Source: JAZDFC01 sp043808235 (GTDB lineage Bacteria > Bacteroidota > Ignavibacteria > Ignavibacteriales > Melioribacteraceae). Taken from it: 24,136 nucleotides of DNA. The notes under the pieces were generated by a model. That model had not been told where the DNA came from. It saw nothing but the letters and a program-made list of their open reading frames with translations, and did no database searches. Position 1 is the first letter of the stretch, and each line of letters starts with the position of its first letter. The stretch spans positions 1 through 24,136 of the forward strand of contig JAZDFC010000078.1 of assembly GCA_043808235.1 (NCBI GenBank), given 5' to 3'. A program made the position numbers and the translations under genes. This document shows, one piece after another, positions 14,415 through 23,820 of the stretch.

Positions 14415-15428
14415 ATGGTTGTAATATTCGACCTCAACGCAACCGAAGAACAAGTTAAAAAGGTAGAGAATCATTTAATTGATTTTGGCTTTCAAATACA
14501 TAAATCGATAGGCGTTCATAGGACTATTCTCGGCGCGATCGGCGTTCATCCCGATTTTGATACTGAGAAGATAAAAATTCTAAACGGCGTTTCCGATGTT
14601 TACCGGGTTACCGAACCTTATAGATTGGCAGGCAGAGAATTTCATCCTGAAAAAACAATTATCAAAATAAAAGACGTTGAAATCGGCGGCAATAAAATAG
14701 TAATGATGTCCGGTCCGTGTTCAATAGAAAATGAAAAACAAATTTTTGCACTCGCAGAGATTGTCTCTAAATCCGGCGCACAGATATTACGCGGCGGGGC
14801 ATTCAAACCGAGAACATCCCCGTACGCATTCCAGGGACTTGGCGAAGAAGGATTAAAAATGATGCGCGCCGCTGCCGATGCATTTAATCTGCTCGTGATA
14901 ACCGAGGTTATGCAGATAAGTCATATTGAGTTATTATATAAGTACACGGACATATATCAGCTCGGCGCTCGAAACATGCAGAATTTTTCATTGCTTAAAG
15001 AGCTGGGGTACATTGACAAACCGGTTATGGTTAAGCGAGGATTGTCCGCAACAATCGAAGAATGGTTAATGAGCGCGGAATATATCTTAGCAAATGGAAA
15101 TAAAGAAGTGATACTTTGCGAGAGAGGAATCCGCACATTTGAAAAATATACCCGTAACACTTTCGATGTTTCAGCTATACCAATGGCTCACAAGAAAAGT
15201 CACTTGCCGGTTATTGCCGACCCATCGCATGCGACGGGATTGCGCGACCAGGTTCCGCCAATGGCGAGAGCAGCAGTAGCAGCGGGCGCCGACGGCATAA
15301 TGGTTGAAATTCACCACGAGCCTGAAAAAGCATTGTCTGACGGACCGCAAGCATTACTGCCCGATGTATATTTGAAATTAATGGTTGAGTTAAAAGCTAT
15401 TGCAAATGCTATCGGGAGGCAGTTTTAA
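14415..15428 (+). CDS. aroF: 3-deoxy-7-phosphoheptulonate synthase (DAHP synthase, class I-beta)
   Basis: A 337-residue enzyme joining phosphoenolpyruvate and erythrose 4-phosphate, the first step of the shikimate pathway to Phe, Tyr and Trp. Residues 1-70 form a ferredoxin-like regulatory domain, as in the Thermotoga-type enzymes, which allows feedback control by tyrosine or phenylalanine. The barrel has GPCS (100-103, metal-binding Cys102), KPRTSPYAFQG (131-141), GARNMQNF (184-191), KRG (207-209), ERGIRTFE (236-243), DPSHATG (269-275, metal His272), and metal-binding E298 and D309. AGGAG seven bases ahead of the ATG supports the start. The stop codon directly touches the tyrA start, so the first enzyme and the tyrosine-branch enzyme are co-expressed. 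Confidence 0.97.
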   Translation: MVVIFDLNATEEQVKKVENHLIDFGFQIHKSIGVHRTILGAIGVHPDFDTEKIKILNGVSDVYRVTEPYRLAGREFHPEKTIIKIKDVEIGGNKIVMMSGPCSIENEKQIFALAEIVSKSGAQILRGGAFKPRTSPYAFQGLGEEGLKMMRAAADAFNLLVITEVMQISHIELLYKYTDIYQLGARNMQNFSLLKELGYIDKPVMVKRGLSATIEEWLMSAEYILANGNKEVILCERGIRTFEKYTRNTFDVSAIPMAHKKSHLPVIADPSHATGLRDQVPPMARAAVAAGADGIMVEIHHEPEKALSDGPQALLPDVYLKLMVELKAIANAIGRQF

Positions 15429-16508
15429 TTGGCGATTCGAAAAATTGCGATAATTGGACTTGGTCTCATCGGCGGCTCAATTGCGAAGTCATTAAAGAGC
15501 ACAGCTTCAAGAACAATTATCAGCGCTTTCGACAAAGAAAAAGTATTAAAGCAGGCAAAGAGTGATTTTGTTATTGATATGGCTCTCACTTCGGTTGATG
15601 AAGTTATTTCATCGGACTTAATCTTTATATGTCTTCCTGTAGATCTAACTTTATATACGCTTGAAAAACTTGCCCCTCAGTTAAAACCCAATCAGATTAT
15701 TTCAGATGTATGCGGTGTAAAAGGAATACTTCAGCAAAAATGGAGTTCCCTTCAAAGCAAAGGTATATTTATAGGCGGGCACCCAATGACCGGTAAAGAG
15801 AAAGGCTTGTATGAAAATTCCGATCCTTTACTTTTTGAGAACTCTGTTTATATCATATCAGATACACCTAAAGATTTTCCGGGCAAGGAGCATTTCCTAA
15901 AAATCATCGAATCATTTGGCGCTCGTATAACATTTTTAAATCCGTTCGTTCACGATAAATTAGTATCAAACGTGAGCCATCTTCCTCAGTTATTATCGGT
16001 ATCGCTTGTAAATACAGCCGGTAAAAACGAAGACGGAATTAATTTTATGGATTTCGCAGCCGGTGGTTTCAAAGATATGACGAGGATTGCTTCGAGTAAT
16101 TTTAATATTTGGGAGCCGGTGCTTAAGGAAAACAAAACTGAAATTCTTTCTACGCTTGAAGCTTTCGCTGAAGAGATGAATCAAATAAAAAAATTAATCG
16201 TTAACGATAACTATAACGATATCTATCTTAAATTTGAAAATGCACGGAAGAAACGTGATGAAATTCCAGCCAACACAAAGGGATTTTTATCACAGCTTCA
16301 TGATATATATATTTTCGTTAGAGATGAACCTGGCGTGATTAGTAAAATTTCTACTGCTCTTTATAAGCGCGGCATAAATATTAAAGATATTGAGTTATTG
16401 AAAATCCGGGAAGGTACAGGCGGTACATTCCGGTTATCTTTTGACTCGGAGAAAGATGCAAAATCGGCGGAATTAATTATGAGAGGACTCGGATTCGATA
16501 TAAAATAG
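15429..16508 (+). CDS. tyrA: Prephenate dehydrogenase with C-terminal ACT domain
   Basis: A 359-residue protein of the TyrA family, which oxidatively decarboxylates prephenate (or arogenate) to make the tyrosine precursor. The Rossmann domain has GLGLIGGS (residues 10-17) and DVCGVKG (93-99). GGHPMTGKEKGL (116-127) contains the catalytic His118, and SHLPQ (183-187) is the conserved dimerisation-domain motif. A C-terminal ACT domain (about 292-359, FVRDEPGVISKIS) is probably the site of tyrosine feedback. The start is TTG at 15429, immediately after the aroF TAA; a strong GGGAGG nine bases ahead, inside aroF, supports it. Specificity for NAD or NADP is not visible with confidence. Confidence 0.95.
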   Translation: MAIRKIAIIGLGLIGGSIAKSLKSTASRTIISAFDKEKVLKQAKSDFVIDMALTSVDEVISSDLIFICLPVDLTLYTLEKLAPQLKPNQIISDVCGVKGILQQKWSSLQSKGIFIGGHPMTGKEKGLYENSDPLLFENSVYIISDTPKDFPGKEHFLKIIESFGARITFLNPFVHDKLVSNVSHLPQLLSVSLVNTAGKNEDGINFMDFAAGGFKDMTRIASSNFNIWEPVLKENKTEILSTLEAFAEEMNQIKKLIVNDNYNDIYLKFENARKKRDEIPANTKGFLSQLHDIYIFVRDEPGVISKISTALYKRGINIKDIELLKIREGTGGTFRLSFDSEKDAKSAELIMRGLGFDIK

Positions 16509-16556
16509 GTACTGTGAATTTTAATAATTTCTTCTGCAATATATATAAGAAGACAT

Positions 16557-16967
16557 TTAATATGAAGTTGCACGGGCTAATTTATTTTTCCTTATCCAAT
16601 TCCCAAATAAAAGATTTGTAAAATAAACTCCGGCAATTACTCCCAAAAGGTTTGCCGTCCAATCCCAAATATTACAATCTCTTCCGGGCACCAACATCTG
16701 ATGCAGTTCATCAAAAGCGCCGTAAACGAGAATAATTATAATTGTATAAAAGATCGGTTTGTTGCTTAAGAAGTAATATTTATTTTGAAGTTGAGCCGAT
16801 AACAAAAAAAGGCTGCTCAACAAAAAATATGCGCCGAAATGTTCGAACTTATCGCTGATTCCAATGGAAGGCATCGATTCGCTGGGAATAGTTGTAAAAA
16901 TAAACAGAGCAATCCAGTAAATACCGAGCGCGATGTAAATAAGTGTTATTTTATTTTTTTGAAGCAC
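16557..16967 (-). CDS. VanZ-like family membrane protein
   Basis: A 136-residue protein with about four membrane segments. It matches the VanZ-like family through DKFEHFGAYFLLSSLF (about 39-54) and YGAFDELHQMLVPGRDCNIWDW (about 82-103), containing the EHF and E-hQ-x-hP-GR-hhD-hhD type motifs that define the family. VanZ itself gives low-level teicoplanin resistance; the role of such stand-alone proteins is not known. The start is GTG at 16967, overlapping the nnr TAG by one base (TAGTG). The best Shine-Dalgarno sequence (AGGAG) is 13 bases away, so expression may depend on coupling to nnr. It closes the nuo-nnr gene series and is convergent with tyrA. Confidence 0.85.
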   Translation of the reverse strand: MLQKNKITLIYIALGIYWIALFIFTTIPSESMPSIGISDKFEHFGAYFLLSSLFLLSAQLQNKYYFLSNKPIFYTIIIILVYGAFDELHQMLVPGRDCNIWDWTANLLGVIAGVYFTNLLFGNWIRKNKLARATSY

Positions 16968-18532
16968 TATTTGAAAGAGTCTCCTAAAAATTTGATTGAA
17001 TATGGAATTCGGTTCATTATCTCAACAGCGGTAAATCCGAGTTCGGTTTTATCTTCCATCTCCAAATCTGCCGCTAAACTGTGGATATATACAGACGAAA
17101 TTAACGACTGTTCCAAATTTTCTGATTGAGAAATAAATGCCGGGATGACTCCGGTTAGTACATCGCCGGTTCCGAATTTTGCCATGCCAGCATTGCCGGT
17201 ACTGTTGATAAAACTTTCTACTTCCGGATTAAAAATGATTGTCGGCGCACCTTTTAATACAAGATAGCACGAATGATCAACCGCGAACTCTTTTCCTTTT
17301 TCGAGAAGATTGGATTGTAATTCGCGAATAGAGATGCCCAGCAAATCAGCAAATTCTTTGTGATGCGGGGTAAGTATTTGCCCGGCTAATATAATTTTCT
17401 TTGATGACATATTTTTCAATGCAAAAATTGCATCAGCATCGATTACAAATTTTTTGTCAGGATAGGTTGATAAAATTTCTACAACAGCCTCTTGCGTGTC
17501 TCTCTCCCTTCCGAGTCCGGGACCAATTGCGATAACATCCGCCCAATTAATTTTTTCATGAAGCTCTTCAAGATTATCCGGCTTCAATCTTTCATCGGTA
17601 TTATCATCGTATGGCAGAACAATTGCTGAATCCAATTTCTGTTGTGCTAAAGTTTTTATCGAAGTAGGGAAAGCAAGGAAACATGCGCCCGCGCCGGATT
17701 TCAAAACAGAGTTTGCAGTAAAGAAAGAAGCGCCCGGAAGTTTTCCCGAACCGGCAATTACCAATACTTTTCCGGCAGAATATTTATGAATGTTTTTCTT
17801 CTTTCGAGGAAGTCCGATAAACGCATCCTCCGGTTCAACAAGGTAATCATTCACTTCGAGTTCATCAAAATATTCGGAACCGATTCCTATTGAACCTTTC
17901 ACCACTTTCCCGGAGTGGGCGAAACCTTCACTATAAAACAATCCTCTTTTGAATTCAGCGAGTGAAACAGTGAGATGCGCATCAAAAATATTTTCGCCTG
18001 TAGATTTGTCAACATCCAATCCTGTCGGGATATCGATAGAAACTTTAAATGCATCTATTCCATTCATGACTGTTACGATACCTTTAATCGGTTCAGCCAG
18101 ATTCCCTTTTGCGCCGGTACCGAGAATCGCATCAATTATCAAACTGCAATCTTGGAAAGATTTTAAATCTTTCAAATTCCTAAATCTGATTATCGAGGAA
18201 GATATTTTTTCTTCAACGACTCGCTTTGTGATTTTGTAATTTATTAAAGCGTCGCCGGTTAATTCCTTTTCATCCGCGAGCGCAATTATGTTCACATCAA
18301 ATCCATTATTGATAAAATGTCTTGCGACTGCGAATCCATCTCCGCCGTTATTCCCCTTCCCACAGATAATTCCAATTTTATCGGCGACAGAGAGAGCTGA
18401 AAAATTATCCATGATTGCATTAAAAATGTTAATCGCGGCATTTTCCATTAAAACAATGCCGGGTATTCCGAGCCGGTTGATTGCATATGAATCAGCAGCC
18501 CGAACTTGTTCCGAAGTAAATAATGGTATCAT
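16967..18532 (-). CDS. nnr: Bifunctional NAD(P)H-hydrate repair enzyme (epimerase/dehydratase)
   Basis: A 521-residue fusion of two repair activities for NAD(P)H damaged by hydration. The N-terminal YjeF_N epimerase (about 1-220) interconverts the R and S forms of NAD(P)HX: EQVRAAD (8-14), GKGNNGGDGF (58-67), D134 and DIPTG (167-171). The C-terminal ribokinase-like dehydratase (about 225-515) restores NAD(P)H from the S form using ADP: AGKVLVIAGSG (253-263), AIGPGLG (335-341), DADAI (365-369), NSTGNAGMA (443-451) and FGTGD (453-457, catalytic Asp457). Both active sites look complete. There is no clear Shine-Dalgarno sequence. It lies 54 bp after nuoN on the same strand, so it is plausibly transcribed with complex I, the main user of NADH. 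The same product was formerly called YjeF. Confidence 0.97.
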   Translation of the reverse strand: MIPLFTSEQVRAADSYAINRLGIPGIVLMENAAINIFNAIMDNFSALSVADKIGIICGKGNNGGDGFAVARHFINNGFDVNIIALADEKELTGDALINYKITKRVVEEKISSSIIRFRNLKDLKSFQDCSLIIDAILGTGAKGNLAEPIKGIVTVMNGIDAFKVSIDIPTGLDVDKSTGENIFDAHLTVSLAEFKRGLFYSEGFAHSGKVVKGSIGIGSEYFDELEVNDYLVEPEDAFIGLPRKKKNIHKYSAGKVLVIAGSGKLPGASFFTANSVLKSGAGACFLAFPTSIKTLAQQKLDSAIVLPYDDNTDERLKPDNLEELHEKINWADVIAIGPGLGRERDTQEAVVEILSTYPDKKFVIDADAIFALKNMSSKKIILAGQILTPHHKEFADLLGISIRELQSNLLEKGKEFAVDHSCYLVLKGAPTIIFNPEVESFINSTGNAGMAKFGTGDVLTGVIPAFISQSENLEQSLISSVYIHSLAADLEMEDKTELGFTAVEIMNRIPYSIKFLGDSFK

Positions 18533-18586
18533 TTCAATTAGAATTTAATGAGTAGCAAAATTTTAACGGACGGAATATATGAAGAA

Positions 18587-20017
18587 TCACACTAAAAATG
18601 ATGAGATTAAATCGAGTAATGTACCGGGCATTAATCCGAACAATATTACAAGAAATGCAGATAAACTTACTGCAAATAATCCGGCTGGACTTATTACAAT
18701 TTTTTCTTCATTCAACGGATCTTTGAAATACATGTAAACAACTACCCGGATATAAAAATACACATTGATTACACTGGATAAAACTCCAACTATTGCAAGC
18801 CATGTTAAATGAGCATCGACGGCGGCAACAAATACATAATACTTGCCGAAGAAACCAGCTAACGGCGGAATGCCTGCAAGAGCAAACATGAATAACGCCA
18901 TAAATCCTGCAAGCACCGGATTCCTCGAATTCAATCCGGCGTATGAATTCAAATCAAGATTAGAATCATCCTCACCTTCAAGCATCGCAATAATCCCGAA
19001 TGCGCCGAGATTCATAAATATGTATGCTGCAAGATAAAACATAATTCCAGCGCCGGCGGAGAGATTGCCCGCCGCCAGACCGATAGCCATGTAACCCGCA
19101 TGAGAGATGGAGGAGTAAGCAAGCATACGTTTTAAATTATCCTGCGCGATTGCTACGATACTTCCATACAACATTGATAGTACAGCTATGACAGCAAAGT
19201 ATTCCATAAATTTGTTCGGGACTTTCTCGCCGAGCACAGCTGTCATCATGATTAACAATACGCTGAACGCGGCGGCTTTACCGGTGGTTGACATTAATCC
19301 CGTAACTGTTGTTGCCGAACCCTGATAAACATCAGGCACCCACATATGGAATGGGAAAGCGGCAATTTTGAAAGAGAATCCGATTAAGAAAAGAAGAAAC
19401 CCAGTTACGAATAATAAATTGGAAGACAATGAGCCGAAATTACTAATGATTCTGTCAATCGAAATGGTTTGTGCTGAGCCGTAAATCAAAGCAATTCCGT
19501 AAACAATAAATCCGGTTGCAAATGCGCCGAGAAGAAAATATTTCATTGATGCTTCATTGGCTAAAATTTTCTTCCTATTTATTCCGGCAAGCACATAAAA
19601 ACAAATGGACATCAGTTCGAGCCCAAGGAATATCATTAAAATATTTTTCGAACCCGCCATCACCATCATACCAAGCACAGCCGACTGAACTAAGATATAA
19701 TATTCACCGAAGTAAGCGCCGTATTTTTTTAAATACCCAATCGAACTAAGCACAACTATTGCGGCGCCGAAATTAAAAATAAAATTGAAGAATGCCGGTC
19801 TGCCGCCAACTTCGAGCATCCCGCCAAACAAAGTAAAATTATTACTGACGTTGATAATTGATAAGCTGCCCACAGCTACAAATAATAAAACTGATAGCCA
19901 GGGCAGATATAACACACTCTTTTTCGATGCCATCTCAATTATCAATGAGATAACTATTCCCGCTGCGATAAGCAGAAAAGGAATTATGTGATAATATTCA
20001 GTTATGTTCGATGGCAT
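18587..20017 (-). CDS. nuoN: NADH-quinone oxidoreductase subunit N
   Basis: A 476-residue antiporter-like membrane subunit of respiratory complex I with about 14 membrane helices, one of the three proton-pumping channels. The charged residues of the proton path are present: Glu134 (LGLELMS) on the fifth helix, Lys217 before the PFHMWVPDVYQG loop, Lys247 (TTGKAAA), and Lys296 near AYSSISHAGY. PFHMWVPD with TVTGLM is specific to NuoN rather than NuoM or NuoL. Length is normal. The start is ATG at 20017; AGGA is 13 bases away, so the start signal is weak. It is last in the nuoJKLMN order, 28 bp after nuoM. Confidence 0.97.
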   Translation of the reverse strand: MPSNITEYYHIIPFLLIAAGIVISLIIEMASKKSVLYLPWLSVLLFVAVGSLSIINVSNNFTLFGGMLEVGGRPAFFNFIFNFGAAIVVLSSIGYLKKYGAYFGEYYILVQSAVLGMMVMAGSKNILMIFLGLELMSICFYVLAGINRKKILANEASMKYFLLGAFATGFIVYGIALIYGSAQTISIDRIISNFGSLSSNLLFVTGFLLFLIGFSFKIAAFPFHMWVPDVYQGSATTVTGLMSTTGKAAAFSVLLIMMTAVLGEKVPNKFMEYFAVIAVLSMLYGSIVAIAQDNLKRMLAYSSISHAGYMAIGLAAGNLSAGAGIMFYLAAYIFMNLGAFGIIAMLEGEDDSNLDLNSYAGLNSRNPVLAGFMALFMFALAGIPPLAGFFGKYYVFVAAVDAHLTWLAIVGVLSSVINVYFYIRVVVYMYFKDPLNEEKIVISPAGLFAVSLSAFLVILFGLMPGTLLDLISSFLV

Positions 20018-20045
20018 TTTTAAAAAGTTATTCCTATATCCATTA

Positions 20046-21560
20046 CTAAAAAATGGTTGTGTATTTAGCTACTTGTTCGATAATTCCTTTTACCGATTGC
20101 TCGGTCAATCCTAAAAATGTGCTCGGATAAATTCCAATCCAAATTACGAAAATCAATATCGGCACTAAAATAAAAATTTCCGTTGAATTCAGATCCGTGA
20201 GCGAATTTAATTTTTCGTTAGTCACTTTTCCGTAAACAACCCTTTGATACATCCACAGCAAATAAACCGCGGCAAAGATTACGCCCGATGCGGCAAGAAT
20301 TGTGAACGACCAGCTATTCAAAACAGGCGATTTAAATGAACCAATCAATATTAAAAATTCGCCGACAAAACCGTTCAATCCAGGCAGCCCGATTGAAGAA
20401 AGTGACGCCAGCATCAGAGCGACTGAATAAACCGGAACAAGTTTAGCGATACCGCCGTAATATGAAATCTGCCGGTTATGAGTCCGGTCGTATATCATTC
20501 CAACAATCAAGAAGAGAGCGCCGGTTGATAGTCCATGATTTATCATTTGAATAACCGCGCCTTGCATCGATTCGAGCGTCATTGCAAAAATTCCAAGTAC
20601 AACAAATCCGAGATGCGATACCGATGAGTACGCTACAAGTTTTTTTATATCTTTTTGAACCATTGCTACGAGCGCGCCGTATATAATTCCGATTACGGCG
20701 AGCGCTGCTAAGTAAGGAGCAAACGTAATTGCGGACTGCGGAAACAACGGAAGGCAGAATCGAACTATTCCGTAAGTCCCCATTTTAAGAAGTACACCGG
20801 CAAGTATAACCGAACCCGCTGTCGGCGCTTCGACGTGTGCATCGGGCAGCCAGGTGTGGAGGGGGAATAACGGAACTTTTATTGCAAAGCTCAAGAAGAA
20901 CGCAAGGAACATCCATTTTTGAATTTCTGCCGGAACCTGCGGACCAACTTGATATAAATCCAAAAGGTTGGTTGTGAAAAATCCAAGTTGACTTGATGCA
21001 TAAACCGCAAGCCAGATGATTGCAACAAGCATAAGCAAGCTGCCGAACATTGTATAAATAAAAAACTTCAACGCTGCATAAATTCTTCTTTCGCCCCCCC
21101 AGATACCGATGATAAAGTACATCGGGATTAACATCGCTTCCCAGAAAACATAAAACAAAAACATATCGAGCGAGATGAAAACGCCAATCATTCCGGCTTC
21201 GAGGAAGAGCATACAGAAAGTGAACAATCTGATTTTCTTCGTGATGTTTTTCCACGTTGAGATTAGCGTGAGCGGAGTTAGAAATGTTGTTAGCAAAACA
21301 AGTAATAAAGATATTCCGTCAACTCCAACCGAGTAGCTGATGTTTAGATTTTTTATCCATGGGAAAGTATGAATAAATTGAAATTCACTCTTAGCGCTGT
21401 CGAAATTAAAATAAACCACCAACGAAATTATGAAGGCGGCAACACTAAAAAACAGCCCGGTAAGCTGGATGAACTTTTTACGTTCTTCGTTAATAAATAA
21501 AACGAGAATGCTTCCGGCAACCGGAACGAAAAGTAAATATGTCAGCAATTGGTTGTTCAT
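20046..21560 (-). CDS. nuoM: NADH-quinone oxidoreductase subunit M
   Basis: A 504-residue antiporter-like subunit of complex I with about 14 membrane helices. Glu141 (FWEAMLIP) and Lys228 (IKVPLFPLHTWLPDAH) form the Glu/Lys pair of its proton channel, with Lys259 (LLKMGTYG) on the following helix and AYSSVSHLGF after it. HVEAPTAGSVILAG is the usual NuoM version of the discontinuous-helix region. The start at ATG 21558-21560 is three bases past the nuoL stop, with no Shine-Dalgarno sequence, suggesting coupling to nuoL. Confidence 0.98.
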   Translation of the reverse strand: MNNQLLTYLLFVPVAGSILVLFINEERKKFIQLTGLFFSVAAFIISLVVYFNFDSAKSEFQFIHTFPWIKNLNISYSVGVDGISLLLVLLTTFLTPLTLISTWKNITKKIRLFTFCMLFLEAGMIGVFISLDMFLFYVFWEAMLIPMYFIIGIWGGERRIYAALKFFIYTMFGSLLMLVAIIWLAVYASSQLGFFTTNLLDLYQVGPQVPAEIQKWMFLAFFLSFAIKVPLFPLHTWLPDAHVEAPTAGSVILAGVLLKMGTYGIVRFCLPLFPQSAITFAPYLAALAVIGIIYGALVAMVQKDIKKLVAYSSVSHLGFVVLGIFAMTLESMQGAVIQMINHGLSTGALFLIVGMIYDRTHNRQISYYGGIAKLVPVYSVALMLASLSSIGLPGLNGFVGEFLILIGSFKSPVLNSWSFTILAASGVIFAAVYLLWMYQRVVYGKVTNEKLNSLTDLNSTEIFILVPILIFVIWIGIYPSTFLGLTEQSVKGIIEQVAKYTTIF

Positions 21561-21563
21561 ATA

Positions 21564-23501
21564 TTATAAATTAAAAATTATCCAGAATAAAACCGCCGCA
21601 ATTCCGACCACCATTATCACTGCATAAAATTGTGCAATACCGGTCTGCATCTTTCTAATGATTAGCGAAAATTTATCAATCAACGAAGCTGTTCCATTAA
21701 CAACTCCATCAATTATTTTTTCGTCGGTGAATTTCCATAAAACTTTTTCGGAGCCTTTCACAATCGGATTTACTACGGTTGCATCGTAAATTTCATCAAC
21801 ATAGTATTTATTGAAAAATATTTTATAAATTCCGCTGAATCTCTCAGAAAAATTCTCAGCTATTTCAGTTCTTTTTGTGTAAATCTTGTAAGCAAAATAA
21901 ATTGAGAGCAATGCAGCCACAATCGAGACAACCATTAAAATTATTTCTTCCGCGTGACTATGCAAACCGAAGTGCTGAATTCTTCTTACTGCCGGTTCGA
22001 ATATCGGTTCAAGCCAATTGTGAAATTTATTGCCGTGTTCGCCGGAGAAGATTTCCGGAATTCCGATGTAACCGCCCACAACTGAAAGAAAGGCTAATAC
22101 GATTAACGGAACTGTCATCACTGCTGGCGATTCGTGCGGATGTTTTTCATGCCCGAATCTTTCCTTTCCGAAAAATGTTAGTGAAACTAATCTAAACATA
22201 TAAAACGCTGTAAGCATTGCAGTAACGGCTCCAATCAGCCAGAGAATAAAACTTCCATTAGCAAACGAGAACCACAAAATTTCATCTTTACTGAAGAAAC
22301 CAGACAGACCGGGGAAACCGGAAATAGCGAATGCGGCAATTATAAATGTAATATATGTACGAGGTAAATATTTTTTCAATCCACCATAATTTTGAATATT
22401 TTGTTCTTCATGCATTGCATGAATCACCGAGCCAGCACCAAGAAAGAGAAGAGCTTTGAAAAATGCATGAGTCATTACGTGAAAAATTCCGGCAGAGAAA
22501 GCTCCCACTCCACAGGCTAAAAACATATATCCCAACTGACTTATCGTTGAGTAAGCCAACACTTTTTTAATATCGTTTTGAACCAGACCGATTGTAGCAG
22601 CGAACAGAGCCGTAAATATTCCAATCAACGCAACAACCATCATTGCGGTTGGTGATGAAGCGAAAATAATTGATGAACGCGCAACCATGTAAACGCCCGC
22701 AGTAACCATTGTTGCGGCATGTATCAATGCCGAGACGGGAGTTGGACCAGCCATGGCATCAGGCAGCCAAACGAATAATGGAATTTGTGCCGACTTGCCC
22801 GTAGCGCCGATAAATAAAAATATCGCGATGAAAGTATACGTAGTTTCGGAGACAGGATAAAATCCAGCCTTTGTAAATACCTCGTTGAAATTCAGACTTC
22901 CGAAAGTGAGATAAATTAAAAACATGCCGAGTAAAAATCCAAAATCACCTATGCGGTTTACAATGAACGCTTTCTTTGAAGCATCCGCTACTGTTCCCTT
23001 TTCAAATTTTCTATCGTAATAAAATCCGATTAAAAGATACGAACACAAACCAACTCCTTCCCATCCGAGGAAGAGAACAAGAAAATTATCGCCGAGAATT
23101 AAATTCATCATCGCGAAGATGAATAAATTCATGTATGAGAAGAAGCGCCAATAACCTTTGTCACCATGCATGTAGCCTATAGCATAAACATGAATGATGA
23201 ATCCGACACCGGTTACAACCAAAGCCATCACTAATGAAAGTTGATCAACGAGATAAGAGAATTCGATGTTTAAGCCGGCAACGTTAATCCAGGTAAATAA
23301 ATCAACCACCCGCGATCTTTCTTCGACTGGTAAATTAATAGTCTCAATAAATGCGAGAACAGCAACGATGAAAGACAACCCGACAGTTCCGCTCCCGATA
23401 AAGCCGATGACCTTTTCATTTTTAATTCGCGAGCCGAGCAGCCCGTTGATTAAAAATCCGGCTAAGGGAAAAAGAATTGTCAGATATATATATTCTACCA
23501 T
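21564..23501 (-). CDS. nuoL: NADH-quinone oxidoreductase subunit L
   Basis: A 645-residue subunit, the outermost antiporter-like part of complex I. Glu148 (GWEGVGLCSY) and Lys236 (ATGKSAQIPLFVWLPDAM) are the proton-channel pair, followed by AGPTPVSALIHAATMVTAGV, diagnostic of NuoL. The C-terminal part (about 500-645) after the antiporter core has the long lateral amphipathic-helix region and a last membrane helix, as expected for NuoL and absent in NuoM and NuoN. Length is normal. It starts with ATG at 23501, seven bases after nuoK. Confidence 0.98.
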   Translation of the reverse strand: MVEYIYLTILFPLAGFLINGLLGSRIKNEKVIGFIGSGTVGLSFIVAVLAFIETINLPVEERSRVVDLFTWINVAGLNIEFSYLVDQLSLVMALVVTGVGFIIHVYAIGYMHGDKGYWRFFSYMNLFIFAMMNLILGDNFLVLFLGWEGVGLCSYLLIGFYYDRKFEKGTVADASKKAFIVNRIGDFGFLLGMFLIYLTFGSLNFNEVFTKAGFYPVSETTYTFIAIFLFIGATGKSAQIPLFVWLPDAMAGPTPVSALIHAATMVTAGVYMVARSSIIFASSPTAMMVVALIGIFTALFAATIGLVQNDIKKVLAYSTISQLGYMFLACGVGAFSAGIFHVMTHAFFKALLFLGAGSVIHAMHEEQNIQNYGGLKKYLPRTYITFIIAAFAISGFPGLSGFFSKDEILWFSFANGSFILWLIGAVTAMLTAFYMFRLVSLTFFGKERFGHEKHPHESPAVMTVPLIVLAFLSVVGGYIGIPEIFSGEHGNKFHNWLEPIFEPAVRRIQHFGLHSHAEEIILMVVSIVAALLSIYFAYKIYTKRTEIAENFSERFSGIYKIFFNKYYVDEIYDATVVNPIVKGSEKVLWKFTDEKIIDGVVNGTASLIDKFSLIIRKMQTGIAQFYAVIMVVGIAAVLFWIIFNL

Positions 23502-23508
23502 TAACAGC

Positions 23509-23817
23509 TTACCATTTGAAAATATTTATTTCGTCGATGTTGACGGTTAATTTATTTCTAAAAACTGCGATGATGACTGCCAGACCCACAGCCGCCTCGG
23601 CCGCAGCGACAGTCATAACAAAGAAAACAAAAATTTGCCCGACAGAACTTCCGAGATACGAAGAAAATGCGACGAGCGTAAGATTAGCAGAGTTCAGCAT
23701 TAACTCGATACACATAAAAACCACAATTGCGTTTCTTCGAATTAAAACTCCGAGTGTTCCAACAACAAACATGAACGCGCTGAGTATCAAATAATATTCT
23801 ATTGGGATTGAGTTCAC
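23509..23817 (-). CDS. nuoK: NADH-quinone oxidoreductase subunit K
   Basis: A 102-residue protein with three membrane helices. Glu38 (CIELMLN) and Glu74 (AAAEAAVGLA) are the two conserved buried glutamates that link NuoK to the proton path of complex I. The start is GTG at 23817; an ATG two bases upstream is out of frame and runs straight into TGA, so it is not the start. GAG within the nuoJ stop region lies six bases ahead. The gene is three bases after nuoJ. Confidence 0.97.
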   Translation of the reverse strand: MNSIPIEYYLILSAFMFVVGTLGVLIRRNAIVVFMCIELMLNSANLTLVAFSSYLGSSVGQIFVFFVMTVAAAEAAVGLAVIIAVFRNKLTVNIDEINIFKW

Positions 23818-23820
23818 ATT

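Noticed and set aside
16530..16553. TCTTCT / AGAAGA hairpin between convergent tyrA and the VanZ-like gene
   Set aside because: The six-pair AT-rich stem has a 12-base loop and no clean T-run; too weak to call a terminator.
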